DNA of 64,000 nt from Caldalkalibacillus uzonensis (GCF_030814135.1 NZ_JAUSUQ010000008.1:88014-152013), one strand, 5' to 3'. Shown: positions 8,480 through 17,294, counted from the first letter of the stretch. The notes: generated by a model from the sequence alone, not told the origin. Numbers and translations: made by a program.

Positions 8480-9772
8480 ATGGGAGAGTTGTTTTACCTT
8501 AATGCACTGTGGGTGATGGTGGCCACGATTTTGGTCATCCTGATGCAAGGGGGATTTATTCTCCTTGAGGCAGGTTCAACGCGGATGAAAAATGCCGGCC
8601 ATATCGCTGGCAAAACTATTTTTACATTCGGTATTGCCTCTCTTGTGTTTTGGGCTGTAGGTTATGGCTTTATTTATGGTCAAGGTAATTTGTTTATCGG
8701 CTTTTCTGATTTCTTCTACGGCGATTTTACTTCTGTGGTTGATGGTTTGCCTGGTTCAATTGACTTTATGTTTCAACTAGCTTTTGCTGGGATTGCACTA
8801 ACCATCGCTTTCGGCGGTTTTGCCGAGCGGGCCAAACTGTCGGTTTACATCTTATTTGCCATTTTCTTTTCAGCTTTTGTCTACCCGGTTGTAGCCCACT
8901 GGATTTGGGGAGACGGCTGGCTGGCAGGATTAGAAAAACAAGACTTTGCCGGCTCCACTGTGGTGCACTTGACAGGAGCTATGGCTGCACTGGCTGCCAC
9001 CATACTGCTTAAACCGCGGATTGGTAAGTACAACAAAGATGGCACAGCGAACGATATGCATGGTCATAATCAGGTTTATACCGCTTTAGGTGTTCTGCTG
9101 CTCTGGGTAGGCTGGTTTGGTTTTAATGCAGGAAGCACATTAGGTGTTGATGAAGGATTTTTTGGGTTTGTCGCGCTGAACACCAATCTTGCGGCGGCTG
9201 CCGGTGCCATCGCGGCCTTATCTACCGCCTGGATGCTTTCCGGCAAGGCGGATGTACCAACCGTGTTAAATGGCGCCTTGGCCGGACTGGTGGCCATCAC
9301 TGCCTCTTGTGCCTTTGTTGAACCGTGGGCAGCGGTGCTGATCGGACTGATAGCCGGTGTGATTGTCTATTACAGCATGAAGTTCTTTGATAAAGCCAAA
9401 ATTGATGACCCCATCTTTGCTTTGTCAGTGCACGGTGTGGCTGGGGTGTGGGGCACCTTGTCCACAGGTTTCTTTGCCACGCCGGAACTGGCTGCCATGA
9501 ACGGCGGGTTGCCCGGGCTGTTGTACGGGGGAGGATTGACTCAGTTGGGTGTGCAAACATTGGGAGTTGTCTCAGCAGGACTGTATGCGTTTCTAACCTC
9601 TGTCATCCTGCTGCTGGTCATTAGAGCCGTTGTAGGATCGCTGCGCGTGACGGAAGAGGAAGAGTTACTGGGCTTGGATTTAAGTGAGCATGGCAGCTAT
9701 GGGTATCCAGAGATGGTACAGCCGGCTGCCAATGCACAATTTGGTGTTCATGAGCCAGTTGTTAAAATATGA
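8480..9772 (+). CDS. amt: Ammonium transporter
   Basis: This 430-residue Amt/Mep/Rh channel has about 11 membrane helices and takes up ammonium when it is scarce. Family motifs include the N-terminal QGGFILLEAGSTRMKN, FAGIALTIAFGGFAERAK, DFAGSTVVHLTGAMAALAA (first pore His) and ALSVHGVAGVWGTL (second pore His). The ATG at 8480 follows AAAGGAGT at good spacing; a longer frame from 8402 runs through promoter sequence and is rejected. No PII (glnK/nrgB) gene accompanies it, unlike nrgAB of B. subtilis. A TnrA/GlnR box lies upstream and nitrogen genes follow. Confidence 0.96.
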   Translation: MGELFYLNALWVMVATILVILMQGGFILLEAGSTRMKNAGHIAGKTIFTFGIASLVFWAVGYGFIYGQGNLFIGFSDFFYGDFTSVVDGLPGSIDFMFQLAFAGIALTIAFGGFAERAKLSVYILFAIFFSAFVYPVVAHWIWGDGWLAGLEKQDFAGSTVVHLTGAMAALAATILLKPRIGKYNKDGTANDMHGHNQVYTALGVLLLWVGWFGFNAGSTLGVDEGFFGFVALNTNLAAAAGAIAALSTAWMLSGKADVPTVLNGALAGLVAITASCAFVEPWAAVLIGLIAGVIVYYSMKFFDKAKIDDPIFALSVHGVAGVWGTLSTGFFATPELAAMNGGLPGLLYGGGLTQLGVQTLGVVSAGLYAFLTSVILLLVIRAVVGSLRVTEEEELLGLDLSEHGSYGYPEMVQPAANAQFGVHEPVVKI

Positions 9773-10632
9773 CCATATACTCAGCGCCGCCAGTCAGGCT
9801 ATCACAGACAGAGGGTACTCCGCCGGCCGCTTTCACTTGGTTTTTGATGGGCAGCGCCGGCCGAGGAGAGCATCAGCCAGGAAGTGACCAGGATCATGGC
9901 CTTGTTTATGATCAGGGGGGAGAAGAAGTCCAACAGTACTTTCTGGCACTTGGAAGGGAGATCAGCCGCCGTTTGGCAGACAGGGGATACCCATTATGCA
10001 TGGGGCATGTGATGAGTTCCATTCCAAGGTGGTGCCGCTCAAGGTCAGGCTGGCAGTCCCAACTGGAGCAGTGGCTAAGAGAAAAGCGGTGGGAAACCTT
10101 GCGCTATGTGTTGATTTTTATGGATGCCCGCCCACTTGTGGGGGACTCTCAGCTGGTCATTGATCTGAGAGAACGAGTGTACGGGTACTGCGCAAAGGAT
10201 CCTGCTATCTTGCTGCGTCTGTGGGAAAACACAGCATGGTTGAAGAAAGGAATGGGCCTATTCGGGCAATTTCTGACTGAGGAAAAAGGTCCTCATGCGG
10301 GGGCTATCAACCTAAAAGAAACAGGGTTGTTTCCATATATCAACGCCATACGCCTCCTGGCCATCAGAGAGAGTGTGCATGAAACCTCTACCGCCCTCCG
10401 CTTGGAACGTTTGTGTGCACTTGCTTCCTATGGGTGGCTGGAAACATACCAGGCTTACTTCAAGCGGCTCATGGCCTACCGCAAAAGAGCGGGGGTCACC
10501 AATCACCCTGACTACATCAGGGTGGCTGACCTCAGCCGGGAGGAGAAAAAAGAGTTGAAGCACCTGATAAGGAAAGGAGCTGAATTATACCGGCGTACGG
10601 GACAATGGTTAAAGAGAGGGACCGTGTGGTGA
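9769..10632 (+). CDS. DUF294-type nucleotidyltransferase (GlnD-like), possibly disrupted N-terminus
   Basis: The 287-residue frame contains the nucleotidyltransferase motif MGSAGRGEHQPGSDQDHGL (G-S-x-G-R then D-x-D) and the DUF294 C-terminal substrate-binding-like helical part (LKETGLFPYINAIRLLA). Such domains resemble PII uridylyltransferase GlnD; the true substrate is unknown. There are no CBS domains. The ATG at 9769 overlaps the amt stop (ATGA) but lacks a clear ribosome site. Family-like N-terminal sequence (LLKYDHILSAASQAITDRG) is instead found in another frame from 9750, so one base change near 9820 may have split the original start. The neighbours amt, an exonuclease and glnA suggest a link to nitrogen status. 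Confidence 0.75.
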   Translation: MTIYSAPPVRLSQTEGTPPAAFTWFLMGSAGRGEHQPGSDQDHGLVYDQGGEEVQQYFLALGREISRRLADRGYPLCMGHVMSSIPRWCRSRSGWQSQLEQWLREKRWETLRYVLIFMDARPLVGDSQLVIDLRERVYGYCAKDPAILLRLWENTAWLKKGMGLFGQFLTEEKGPHAGAINLKETGLFPYINAIRLLAIRESVHETSTALRLERLCALASYGWLETYQAYFKRLMAYRKRAGVTNHPDYIRVADLSREEKKELKHLIRKGAELYRRTGQWLKRGTVW

Positions 10633-11405
10633 AGTTTCAAGCTGTTGCCCAGAGGATGAAACAATTGTCTGAAAGGGTGGGTTCACATCTCTATGCCGCT
10701 CTCAGCAACAGAGAGAAGAGAGAGGTGTGGCCGCAAGCCAGCTTTTTACGCCAGCTTGAAAAGGAGCTGCGGGAGGAGAACTACTTGGAACGGCCCCTCA
10801 ACGAACTGCCTGTGGTCGTCTTTGATGTGGAGACGACAGGATTTTTTCCTGAACAAGGGGATCGCATCCTGTCCATAGGAGCTGTGCGTGCCGTTGGCCA
10901 GCACATCCTGGAAGAGGATTCCCTGTACACATTGGTTCGCTCAGATGTATCCATTCCCAGAGAAGTGAGCCAATTGACCGGCATCACGGAGGACGATCTT
11001 GCTTCTGCGCCAGCGCTAGCTGATGTACTGACTCAATTTTTCAATTTTATCGGCACGGATCTCCTTGCCGCCCATCATGCCGGGCATGAGAAAGCCTTTA
11101 TGCAGCAAGCGGTACGGGAGATTGGAGGCCGTTCCTTTCAACACCGTATTGTGGATACATCGTTTCTGGTTAGGGTTGTTGACCCCGGATTGAAGCAAAG
11201 TCAATTGGAAGTCTGCTGCTCCTTGTACAACATTAAGCCGGAAAACCGCCATCATGCCTTAGGTGATGCCCTGCTGGCGGCCAGGTTATGGACCTGTTTA
11301 GTGCAGGATATGACCGCCAAAGGAATCAATACTTTACAAGACGCGTATCTGGCTTTAAGCCTTAATAAAAATAACTGTACAATTAACAATTTGGGAGGGG
11401 ATTAA
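10629..11405 (+). CDS. DnaQ-like 3'-5' exonuclease (DEDDh family)
   Basis: The product (about 258 residues) has a helical N-terminal region of about 60 residues and then a DEDDh exonuclease domain. Exo I is [22 protein letters not shown], the Exo II region is [14 protein letters not shown], and Exo III is [14 protein letters not shown]. It resembles the proofreading subunit epsilon/PolC exonuclease domain but stands alone. The GTG at 10629 is chosen because it overlaps the previous stop (GTGA) and follows GAGAGG; an ATG at 10605 is also in frame. From memory, DUF294 and such exonucleases are often adjacent in other genomes, which suggests a joint but uncharacterised role. Confidence 0.8.
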   Translation: MKFQAVAQRMKQLSERVGSHLYAALSNREKREVWPQASFLRQLEKELREENYLERPLNELPVVVFDVETTGFFPEQGDRILSIGAVRAVGQHILEEDSLYTLVRSDVSIPREVSQLTGITEDDLASAPALADVLTQFFNFIGTDLLAAHHAGHEKAFMQQAVREIGGRSFQHRIVDTSFLVRVVDPGLKQSQLEVCCSLYNIKPENRHHALGDALLAARLWTCLVQDMTAKGINTLQDAYLALSLNKNNCTINNLGGD

Positions 11406-11406
11406 A

Positions 11407-12741
11407 ATGGGAAAGTACACGAAAGAGGACATTTTAAAAATAGCTAAAGAAGAGGATGTGCGCTACATCCGGCTGCAATTTACCGATCTGTTGGGAACCG
11501 TCAAAAATGTGGAGATACCCGTCAGCCAGTTGCCCAAAGCCCTTGATAACAAAATGATGTTTGATGGTTCCTCTATTGAAGGATTCGTGCGCATTGAAGA
11601 GTCTGATATGTATCTCTATCCTGATCTGGATACATGGCTCATCTTCCCGTGGGAACTTGAAGAAGGCAAAGTGGCCCGTTTGATTTGTGATGTATATAAT
11701 CCAGACGGAACGCCGTTTGCCGGAGATCCGCGGGGTGTCTTGAAGCGGATGCTGAAAGAGGCAGAAACGCTAGGCTTTACGGCCATGAACGTCGGGCCTG
11801 AACCGGAGTTCTTCCTGTTTAAGCTAGATGAAAAAGGCGATGCAACATTGGAAGTGAATGATCAAGGCGGTTATTTTGATCTGGCTCCCACCGATTTAGG
11901 TGAAAATTGCCGCCGGGATATTGTGCTCACCCTGGAAAAAATGGGCTTTGAAATTGAAGCCTCCCACCATGAAGTGGCCCCGGGACAGCATGAGATTGAC
12001 TTTAAATATGCCAATGCTGTCACTGCAGCCGATTATATCCAAACCTTTAAAGTGGTAGTGAAAAACGTAGCTAAACAACACGGATTGCACGCCACGTTTA
12101 TGCCCAAACCGCTGTTTGGGGTAAACGGATCAGGCATGCACTGTCACCAATCCCTGTTCAGGGGAGAGGAGAATGCCTTCTACGATGAACAGGATGAACT
12201 GGGCCTTAGTGACACCGCCAAACAATATTTGGCCGGCATTCTGCATCACGCCAGAGCCATGGCCGCCATTACAAATCCAACTGTCAACTCTTACAAACGT
12301 TTAGTGCCTGGCTATGAAGCTCCTTGCTACGTAGCCTGGTCGGCCAAAAACAGAAGCCCGCTGGTCCGAGTGCCGGCATCACGTGGTTTAAGCACGCGCA
12401 TTGAATTGCGCAATCCGGACCCGTCTGCCAATCCGTATCTGGCCCTGGCCGTCATGCTGGCTGCTGGATTGGATGGTATCAAGAAAAAGCTGCCTCTGGT
12501 TCCGCCGACTAATCAAAATATCTATACCATGACAGAAGAGGAGCGCAAGGAAAACCGCATTGACAGTCTGCCATCCACGTTAAAAGAAGCGATTGAAGAG
12601 TTGAAACAAAATGAGGTGCTTAAAAAAGCGCTAGGTGAGCATGTTCTCGCTCACTTCATCGAAGCCAAAGAAATTGAATGGGATATGTTCAGAACCCAGG
12701 TGCATCCCTGGGAGCGCGACCAGTATCTCACCGCTTATTGA
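11407..12741 (+). CDS. glnA: Glutamine synthetase type I
   Basis: This 444-residue enzyme makes glutamine from glutamate, ammonium and ATP and is the main route of ammonium assimilation. Motifs include the latch/signature [26 protein letters not shown], the ATP-binding region [17 protein letters not shown], and NRSPLVRVP with [16 protein letters not shown]. Length fits the GSI-alpha class, which is feedback-inhibited rather than adenylylated. The start lies one base after the exonuclease stop, with GGGAGGGG inside the upstream gene end. glnR is not adjacent, unlike the glnRA operon of B. subtilis. Confidence 0.97.
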   Translation: MGKYTKEDILKIAKEEDVRYIRLQFTDLLGTVKNVEIPVSQLPKALDNKMMFDGSSIEGFVRIEESDMYLYPDLDTWLIFPWELEEGKVARLICDVYNPDGTPFAGDPRGVLKRMLKEAETLGFTAMNVGPEPEFFLFKLDEKGDATLEVNDQGGYFDLAPTDLGENCRRDIVLTLEKMGFEIEASHHEVAPGQHEIDFKYANAVTAADYIQTFKVVVKNVAKQHGLHATFMPKPLFGVNGSGMHCHQSLFRGEENAFYDEQDELGLSDTAKQYLAGILHHARAMAAITNPTVNSYKRLVPGYEAPCYVAWSAKNRSPLVRVPASRGLSTRIELRNPDPSANPYLALAVMLAAGLDGIKKKLPLVPPTNQNIYTMTEEERKENRIDSLPSTLKEAIEELKQNEVLKKALGEHVLAHFIEAKEIEWDMFRTQVHPWERDQYLTAY

Positions 12742-12760
12742 GAACCAAAGAGTATAAAGG

Positions 12761-12796
12761 AAAGCTGTCCCCATCGCTTGGGACAGCTTTTCTGTT
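12761..12796 (+). terminator. Bidirectional terminator after glnA
   Basis: A perfect 11-bp stem (AAAGCTGTCCC and GGGACAGCTTT, eight-base loop) has T-rich sequence on both strands. It can also end the convergent L,D-transpeptidase transcript. Confidence 0.9.
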
Positions 12797-12802
12797 TGAA
12801 AA

Positions 12803-13762
12803 TTAACGGATTCCCCAATTCTCTAGCTGCTGGGTTGAGCCAATCCAGACGGGAGTGTGCTCCGGCAACAGCTCATACAAGTATTCCACATCATGATTGT
12901 GCATGCGCACACATCCCAGTGAAGCATACGTCCCAATGCTGGCCGGATTATTGGTGCCATGAATGCCGTAAGTGCCTCCTCCCCCAATATCAAGACCCAA
13001 CCAGCGGGATCCCAGCGGGTTGTCAGGATGACCGCCAGCGACAGGAGGGGCAATGCCAGCCCCGCCCCAGGCCGGGTCAATGGCTTTGAAGACAATCTTA
13101 AATTGTCCTTCCGGAGTAAGAGAAGCATTTTTTCCTGAGGCGACAGGATAATCGGCGATCGCTCTTTCACCCTGGAACAAAAGCAGGCGGTTAGTGGACT
13201 TGTTGACCGCCACCCAGTAGCCTTGAGTAGGAGGATGAGCCGCCTTAATTCCTACCGGCTCAGTGATCCCCTGTTGATTTAAGGCGTGGTTCAGTTTCTC
13301 TGCCGTTGCTTTGTCCAAGCGTCCGCTGACCGGAAGCCCGTGATCCTCCTGAAAGACCAGCAGCTTTTGTTGGGTTTGTGGTCCAAAGATCCCATCTTGG
13401 ACCAGTTCATAGCCGAGTAAACCCAATGCCTGCTGTAAATCGTTTACTCTTAACCCTCTGTCTCCTTGACTGATTTCACCGGAGAACAAAAATAAACTTA
13501 AGTAATTCTCCTCTTTTGCTCGAGTTTGATGATGCTGTTCCTTCCAGTTCTCCAGAGCGGTAAGCCACTCCTGTTCTTTTGCGTGCACATAGCGACGGAA
13601 TAATGGCTCATCTTCCTCTACTGAGAGTTGCAAGTTCAAAACGAGTTGTGCTTGCTGAAGTTGGAATTGAATGACCTCAGGATTCTTTTCAGCCCTGGTT
13701 ATACCCGGGATAAAAAGAAGCAACCCCAAACAAACGATTAGAAACGATCCTCGCTTATTCAT
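12803..13762 (-). CDS. Secreted L,D-transpeptidase with peptidoglycan-binding domain
   Basis: This 319-residue exported enzyme has a signal peptide (MNKRGSFLIVCLGLLLFIPG, cleavage after about residue 24). A helical region follows, then a PG_binding_1 domain (GDRGLRVNDLQQALGLLGYE) and a YkuD catalytic domain. The catalytic motif is GIHGTN followed by SLGCVRMHN, with the nucleophile Cys. Such enzymes form 3-3 cross-links in peptidoglycan or modify the spore cortex. The ATG at 13762 has AAGGGAG eight bases upstream; a longer frame to 13807 has no support. A role next to sigK in sporulation is only suggested by position. Confidence 0.9.
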   Translation of the reverse strand: MNKRGSFLIVCLGLLLFIPGITRAEKNPEVIQFQLQQAQLVLNLQLSVEEDEPLFRRYVHAKEQEWLTALENWKEQHHQTRAKEENYLSLFLFSGEISQGDRGLRVNDLQQALGLLGYELVQDGIFGPQTQQKLLVFQEDHGLPVSGRLDKATAEKLNHALNQQGITEPVGIKAAHPPTQGYWVAVNKSTNRLLLFQGERAIADYPVASGKNASLTPEGQFKIVFKAIDPAWGGAGIAPPVAGGHPDNPLGSRWLGLDIGGGGTYGIHGTNNPASIGTYASLGCVRMHNHDVEYLYELLPEHTPVWIGSTQQLENWGIR

Positions 13763-13992
13763 CACATGCACTCCCTTAGTAACCTTTAGACAGATATGAT
13801 TTATCATATTAAGCAGCGGTTTAGATGGCTACTAAAGATCATATGTGCATAGACCTGTATTATTACATAAATTGGTAGAGTTGTCCAAGTAAGGTAAGAG
13901 GGTAAAAGGACATAAAAAATAACTGGGACATACAAGGACAATGACTGCCGCTCATATAGATAGGTTATAAGACAGCATGGGAGGTGGAGGCT

Positions 13993-14712
13993 TTGGCGGG
14001 TATTTTCTCAACCATCGCCTTATTGATTAAGGAATTGATGGTTTTTGTTTCATATGTCAAAAACAATGCCTTTCCACAGCCTTTGAGTGAGAAAGAAGAA
14101 GAGAAGTATTTAAAGCGGATGCAGGAAGGTGACCAAGAAGCCCGCAATTTGCTCATCGAACATAATCTAAGATTAGTTGCCCACATCGTCAAAAAATTTG
14201 AAAATACTGGCGAGGATACGGAAGATCTGATATCCATAGGCACCATCGGTTTGATCAAAGGCGTTGAAAGCTACTCACCAGATAAAGGAACCAAGCTGGC
14301 CACCTATGCTGCCAGGTGTATCGAAAATGAGATTCTGATGCATTTAAGGTCCTTAAAAAAGACAAAAAAAGATGTGTCTCTTCATGATCCCATCGGAACT
14401 GATAAAGAAGGGAATGAAATTACGTTGATAGATGTCTTAAAAGCAGACATAGAGGATGTTTTGGACGAAGTACAGTTGCAAATGGAGAAAGACAAAATCT
14501 ATCAATACATTCATGTGCTCGATGACCGGGAGAAAGAGGTGATTATTGGCCGGTTTGGCCTGGATATGGAGGAGGAGAAAACCCAGCGTGAATTAGCCAA
14601 AGAGCTAGGCATTTCCCGTTCGTATGTGTCGCGGATTGAAAAGCGGGCCTTGATGAAATTGTTTCATGAATTTTATAGAGCCAAAAAACATTCGGGGCAA
14701 AACAGAGGCTGA
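13993..14712 (+). CDS. sigK: Sporulation sigma factor SigK (pro-sigma-K), uninterrupted
   Basis: SigK directs late mother-cell transcription in sporulation. The 239-residue protein begins with a hydrophobic pro-sequence (about residues 1-20, ending before [12 protein letters not shown]) that SpoIVFB removes in B. subtilis. Region 2 ([34 protein letters not shown]) and region 4 ([35 protein letters not shown]) are complete. The gene is continuous; no skin element splits it as in B. subtilis 168. TTG at 13993 is preferred for its spacing from GGAGG; a GTG at 13984 sits on the SD itself. Confidence 0.95.
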   Translation: MAGIFSTIALLIKELMVFVSYVKNNAFPQPLSEKEEEKYLKRMQEGDQEARNLLIEHNLRLVAHIVKKFENTGEDTEDLISIGTIGLIKGVESYSPDKGTKLATYAARCIENEILMHLRSLKKTKKDVSLHDPIGTDKEGNEITLIDVLKADIEDVLDEVQLQMEKDKIYQYIHVLDDREKEVIIGRFGLDMEEEKTQRELAKELGISRSYVSRIEKRALMKLFHEFYRAKKHSGQNRG

Positions 14713-14727
14713 ACTTGGGCCTCTTTT
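14704..14727 (+). terminator. Short terminator at the end of sigK
   Basis: A 6-bp stem (AGAGGC and GCCTCT) overlaps the stop codon and is followed by TTTTATAAAA. It is weak but well placed. Confidence 0.5.
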
Positions 14728-14830
14728 ATAAAATATTTACAAAGATTAAAACCATGCTCTGTGTTAATTGGTAACGAGCAAGGTTGCCGCTTAAAACTCA
14801 CCTTGCCCAGAAAAAATACGAAGCAGGTAT

Positions 14831-14864
14831 GAAATAATATCATTCTTCAAGTGGATATTATTTC
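14831..14864. repeat. 11-bp inverted repeat upstream of the LuxR-type gene
   Basis: GAAATAATATC at 14831-14841 and its exact complement GATATTATTTC at 14854-14864 are separated by 12 bases. A possible -10 (TATGAT, 14879-14884) lies just downstream. The element could be an operator of the following regulator or an RNA hairpin. The rest of 14728-14937 shows no gene. Confidence 0.6.
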
Positions 14865-14937
14865 CACTGGGTATATGCTATGATAATGGGAAGTTTCAAA
14901 AGGAGTTAGCTGGGTTGTTGGAAAGGGGAGAGGAATT

Positions 14938-15365
14938 TTGCAGGTCGTCACAACAATACACCTGAATGAGAAAGAACGGGCCCTCATCCGTTTTGCCTTA
15001 GAGCATACCTTGCGTTATGCCGAGATTGACGAACAGGTCAAAAAATATAAGCAAGGTTTAGCTGAATTGCTGACCAACTTCAAACAAGCGGAACCTTTGA
15101 TTCGAGGGCGGGGAGCATCTCTGTTTTTAGACACTGTTAAAAAAAACTAACTAACAGGGAATACCAGATTTTCCTGAAAATCTTAAAGGGTATGACCAAT
15201 GAGGAGATCGCCCAGCATTTATACATATCGCAGCATACAGTTAAAACCCACATTCAACGGATTTACAAAAAGTTGGGTGTTCAAAACCGGACAGAGCTGA
15301 TCGTCGCATATTTTAAGGGGAGAGAACATGAACAGAGTGGTAATAACGAGTGCAGTAACAGATGA
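14938..15365 (+). CDS. LuxR/GerE-type HTH regulator requiring a -1 frameshift at an A8 tract
   Basis: The zero-frame ORF (TTG at 14938, stop at 15150) encodes 70 helical residues ending FLDTVKKN. In the -1 frame, entered at the A8 run 15139-15146, translation continues with KKLTNREYQIFLKILKGM, then TNEEIAQHLYISQHTVKTH and KLGVQNRTELIVAYF, up to TGA at 15363-15365. This second part is a complete LuxR-type helix-turn-helix and aligns with GerE from its LT.RE.. start onwards. Fused, the product is about 142 residues. The HTH part alone has no good start codon. It may be programmed frameshifting, transcriptional slippage, a mutation or a base-call error. The end overlaps the HD-domain gene by 38 bases. 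Confidence 0.72.
15139..15150 (+). other. Putative slippery site A AAA AAC followed by stop
   Basis: Eight A residues are followed by CTAA. In the zero frame the codons are AAA AAA AAC TAA, which contains the heptamer A AAA AAC in the correct phase for simultaneous -1 slippage. A stop codon follows directly. The A8 run also suits polymerase slippage, where one added A gives the same fused product. Confidence 0.55.
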
Positions 15366-15960
15366 TGTACGCCAATTGTTATACAAATTGGACAGGCACT
15401 CCACAGAAACTGTTCAGCATAGTATGAGGGTAGCGAATTTGTTCATGGCTTGCCTTGAGCATTATCAATTATTTCGGGATATATGGGGCTCACTTTTTTT
15501 GGGGGCATTACTTCATGACTTTGGGAAGTATTTTGTTCCACATACCATTTTAAATAAAAAGGGATCGTTAAATCACAAGGAATGGGAGATTATGCGCTAT
15601 CATCCCGTATTCGGCTATACTGTCGCCAGGCAATCATTACGAATCGGGCTACCAGGCCAGCACTTGATTTTGTATCACCACGAGCGATGGGATGGTTACG
15701 GCTATTTATATGGCCGCAAAAAAGCTGAAATTCCGGAGTATGTGCAGTTATTTTCCATCATTGATGCCTTTGATTCCATGACAAATGTACGCTCGTATCA
15801 GAAAACGCCTATGTCAGCGGCACAAGCAAAGAAAGAAATAAGAGACCATCGAGGCACACAGTTCAGCCCCACATATGTGGACTTATTTATCGATTTTCCT
15901 CTTGAACCCTTTCAACAGCCGTCCGGTTCATTGTTTTTTCAAAGCGAATACCGACGTTAA
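15328..15960 (+). CDS. HD-GYP-like phosphodiesterase domain protein
   Basis: The 210-residue protein is almost entirely one HD-GYP-type domain. It has an early conserved His (HSMRVANL), the HD metal motif LLHDFGKYFVP with the following ILNKKGSLNHKEWEIMRYHP, and HHERWDGYGYLYG with FSIIDAFDSMTN. HD-GYP enzymes hydrolyse cyclic di-GMP. Here the GYP triplet reads GYL, so activity or substrate may differ. There is no sensor domain. The start ATG has AGGGG upstream and lies inside the end of the HTH gene, so the two are probably coexpressed. Confidence 0.82.
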   Translation: MNRVVITSAVTDDVRQLLYKLDRHSTETVQHSMRVANLFMACLEHYQLFRDIWGSLFLGALLHDFGKYFVPHTILNKKGSLNHKEWEIMRYHPVFGYTVARQSLRIGLPGQHLILYHHERWDGYGYLYGRKKAEIPEYVQLFSIIDAFDSMTNVRSYQKTPMSAAQAKKEIRDHRGTQFSPTYVDLFIDFPLEPFQQPSGSLFFQSEYRR

Positions 15961-15977
15961 AAAAGAGAGGTTAAAAC

Positions 15978-16007
15978 AAAATCTCCGTCGTTTGACGGAG
16001 ATTTTTA
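15978..16007 (+). terminator. Bidirectional terminator between the HD gene and mtnE
   Basis: A perfect 12-bp stem (AAAATCTCCGTC and GACGGAGATTTT) with a GTTT loop and T runs in both directions. It overlaps the last bases of the convergent aminotransferase gene. Confidence 0.9.
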
Positions 16008-17201
16008 GGTTGAAGATATTTGGCTAGTGCCGGTAAACAATCCTAATCCTTCGATTCTTTCTACGGCTTTAAGCAACATCTCTTCTGAACTGACTAGTCC
16101 CACACGGATATATCCTTCACCATGGGCTCCGAAACCGATACCCGGTGCCACAACAATATCACTTTTTTCCAGCAGCAGATCAGCAAAGGAGACAGAGCTG
16201 AAGCCTGGGGGAACGGGCAGCCAGGCAAAAAAGGATCCTTGTGGCGGTTCAACCTCCCAACCGATATCCCTTAGCGCTCCGATTAATGTGTCCCTTCTCT
16301 GCTGATAGGTCTCCCTTAAGTCGTGAACACATTCCTGATTACTTAACAAGGCTGTTGCTGCAGCCTCTTGAATGGCTCCGAACACACTGCAATAGTAGTG
16401 GTCTTGAATCAGTTCAATTGCTTCAATCACACTTTGATTGCCTACCGCAAAGGCGATCCGCCATCCTGCCATGTTATAAGTTTTGGAGAGCGTGTAGATT
16501 TCAATGCCCACATCTTTGGCCCCTGGAATCTGCAGGAAACTGGGCGGCTGGTGATTGTCATAGTAAATAGCACCGTAGGCAAAATCATGGACGACACAGA
16601 TCTGATGGCGCCGGGCTAAGTCGACTGTTTGTTCATATAAAGTTTTGGTTGCCACGCTAGCCGTTGGATTGTTGGGATAATTAAGAAACATGAGCTTAGC
16701 CCTTGCTAAGTGGCTAGCTGAAAGTTGGCTGTAGTCGGGTAAAAACTGATTTTCCGCTGTTAAGGGCATCATCACCATTTTTCCGCCAGCGAGAGCAATC
16801 CCTGACCAATAATCGGGATAGCCCGGGTCAGGGACGAGGGCAATGTCACCAGGATTAAGCAAACACTGGCTTACTTTAACCAGCCCCGCTTTTCCTCCAA
16901 ATAACACAGCCACTTCCTTCTCCGGGTCCAACTGTACTTGATACTCCCGCTCGTAAAATTGAGCGACCGCTTCCTTTAAAAACAGATGGCCTTTAAAGGG
17001 AGAGTAACGGTGATAGAGCGGATTTTCGGCTGCCTTTTGCAGCGCTCTGACAATGTGTGGCGGGGTAGGGAGGTCAGGATTACCCTGGCCTAAATTAATG
17101 ATGTCACGCCCTTCCTTAACATAACGTGCCGCTTTTTGCGTTAGTTTGGCAAAGAATTGTTCCGGCAAAGCTTTAAGCGTAGCAGAAGGCTCAAACTGCA
17201 T
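16005..17201 (-). CDS. mtnE: PLP-dependent aminotransferase, probable MtnE (methionine salvage)
   Basis: This 398-residue class I/II aminotransferase has NLGQGNPDLPTP near the N-terminus, LNYPNNPTA, HDFAYG and the PLP lysine motif YTLSKTYNMAGWR, with RVGLV near the C-terminus for carboxylate binding. In B. subtilis, mtnE (ykrV) makes methionine from 4-methylthio-2-oxobutyrate and glutamine, and lies beside mtnU (ykrU). The same pair is found here in divergent order, which is the main ground for the mtnE call; other PatA-like activities remain possible. I saw no SAM riboswitch in the 175-base spacer. Confidence 0.78.
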   Translation of the reverse strand: MQFEPSATLKALPEQFFAKLTQKAARYVKEGRDIINLGQGNPDLPTPPHIVRALQKAAENPLYHRYSPFKGHLFLKEAVAQFYEREYQVQLDPEKEVAVLFGGKAGLVKVSQCLLNPGDIALVPDPGYPDYWSGIALAGGKMVMMPLTAENQFLPDYSQLSASHLARAKLMFLNYPNNPTASVATKTLYEQTVDLARRHQICVVHDFAYGAIYYDNHQPPSFLQIPGAKDVGIEIYTLSKTYNMAGWRIAFAVGNQSVIEAIELIQDHYYCSVFGAIQEAAATALLSNQECVHDLRETYQQRRDTLIGALRDIGWEVEPPQGSFFAWLPVPPGFSSVSFADLLLEKSDIVVAPGIGFGAHGEGYIRVGLVSSEEMLLKAVERIEGLGLFTGTSQISST

Positions 17202-17294
17202 GTGTCCATCACTTCCTCATCTCTGTTTCAATCTAATTGAAATTATCATAAGACGGATAACTCGTATTGTAAAGAGGGTTTGGAAAGAATTTGA

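Noticed and set aside
12778..13089. 103-codon plus-strand ORF after glnA
   Set aside because: It lies antisense to the L,D-transpeptidase catalytic domain and starts in the glnA terminator.
15166..15182. GATTTTC-CT-GAAAATC palindrome resembling a CodY site
   Set aside because: It differs from the CodY box in spacing and lies inside the coding part of the LuxR-type HTH.
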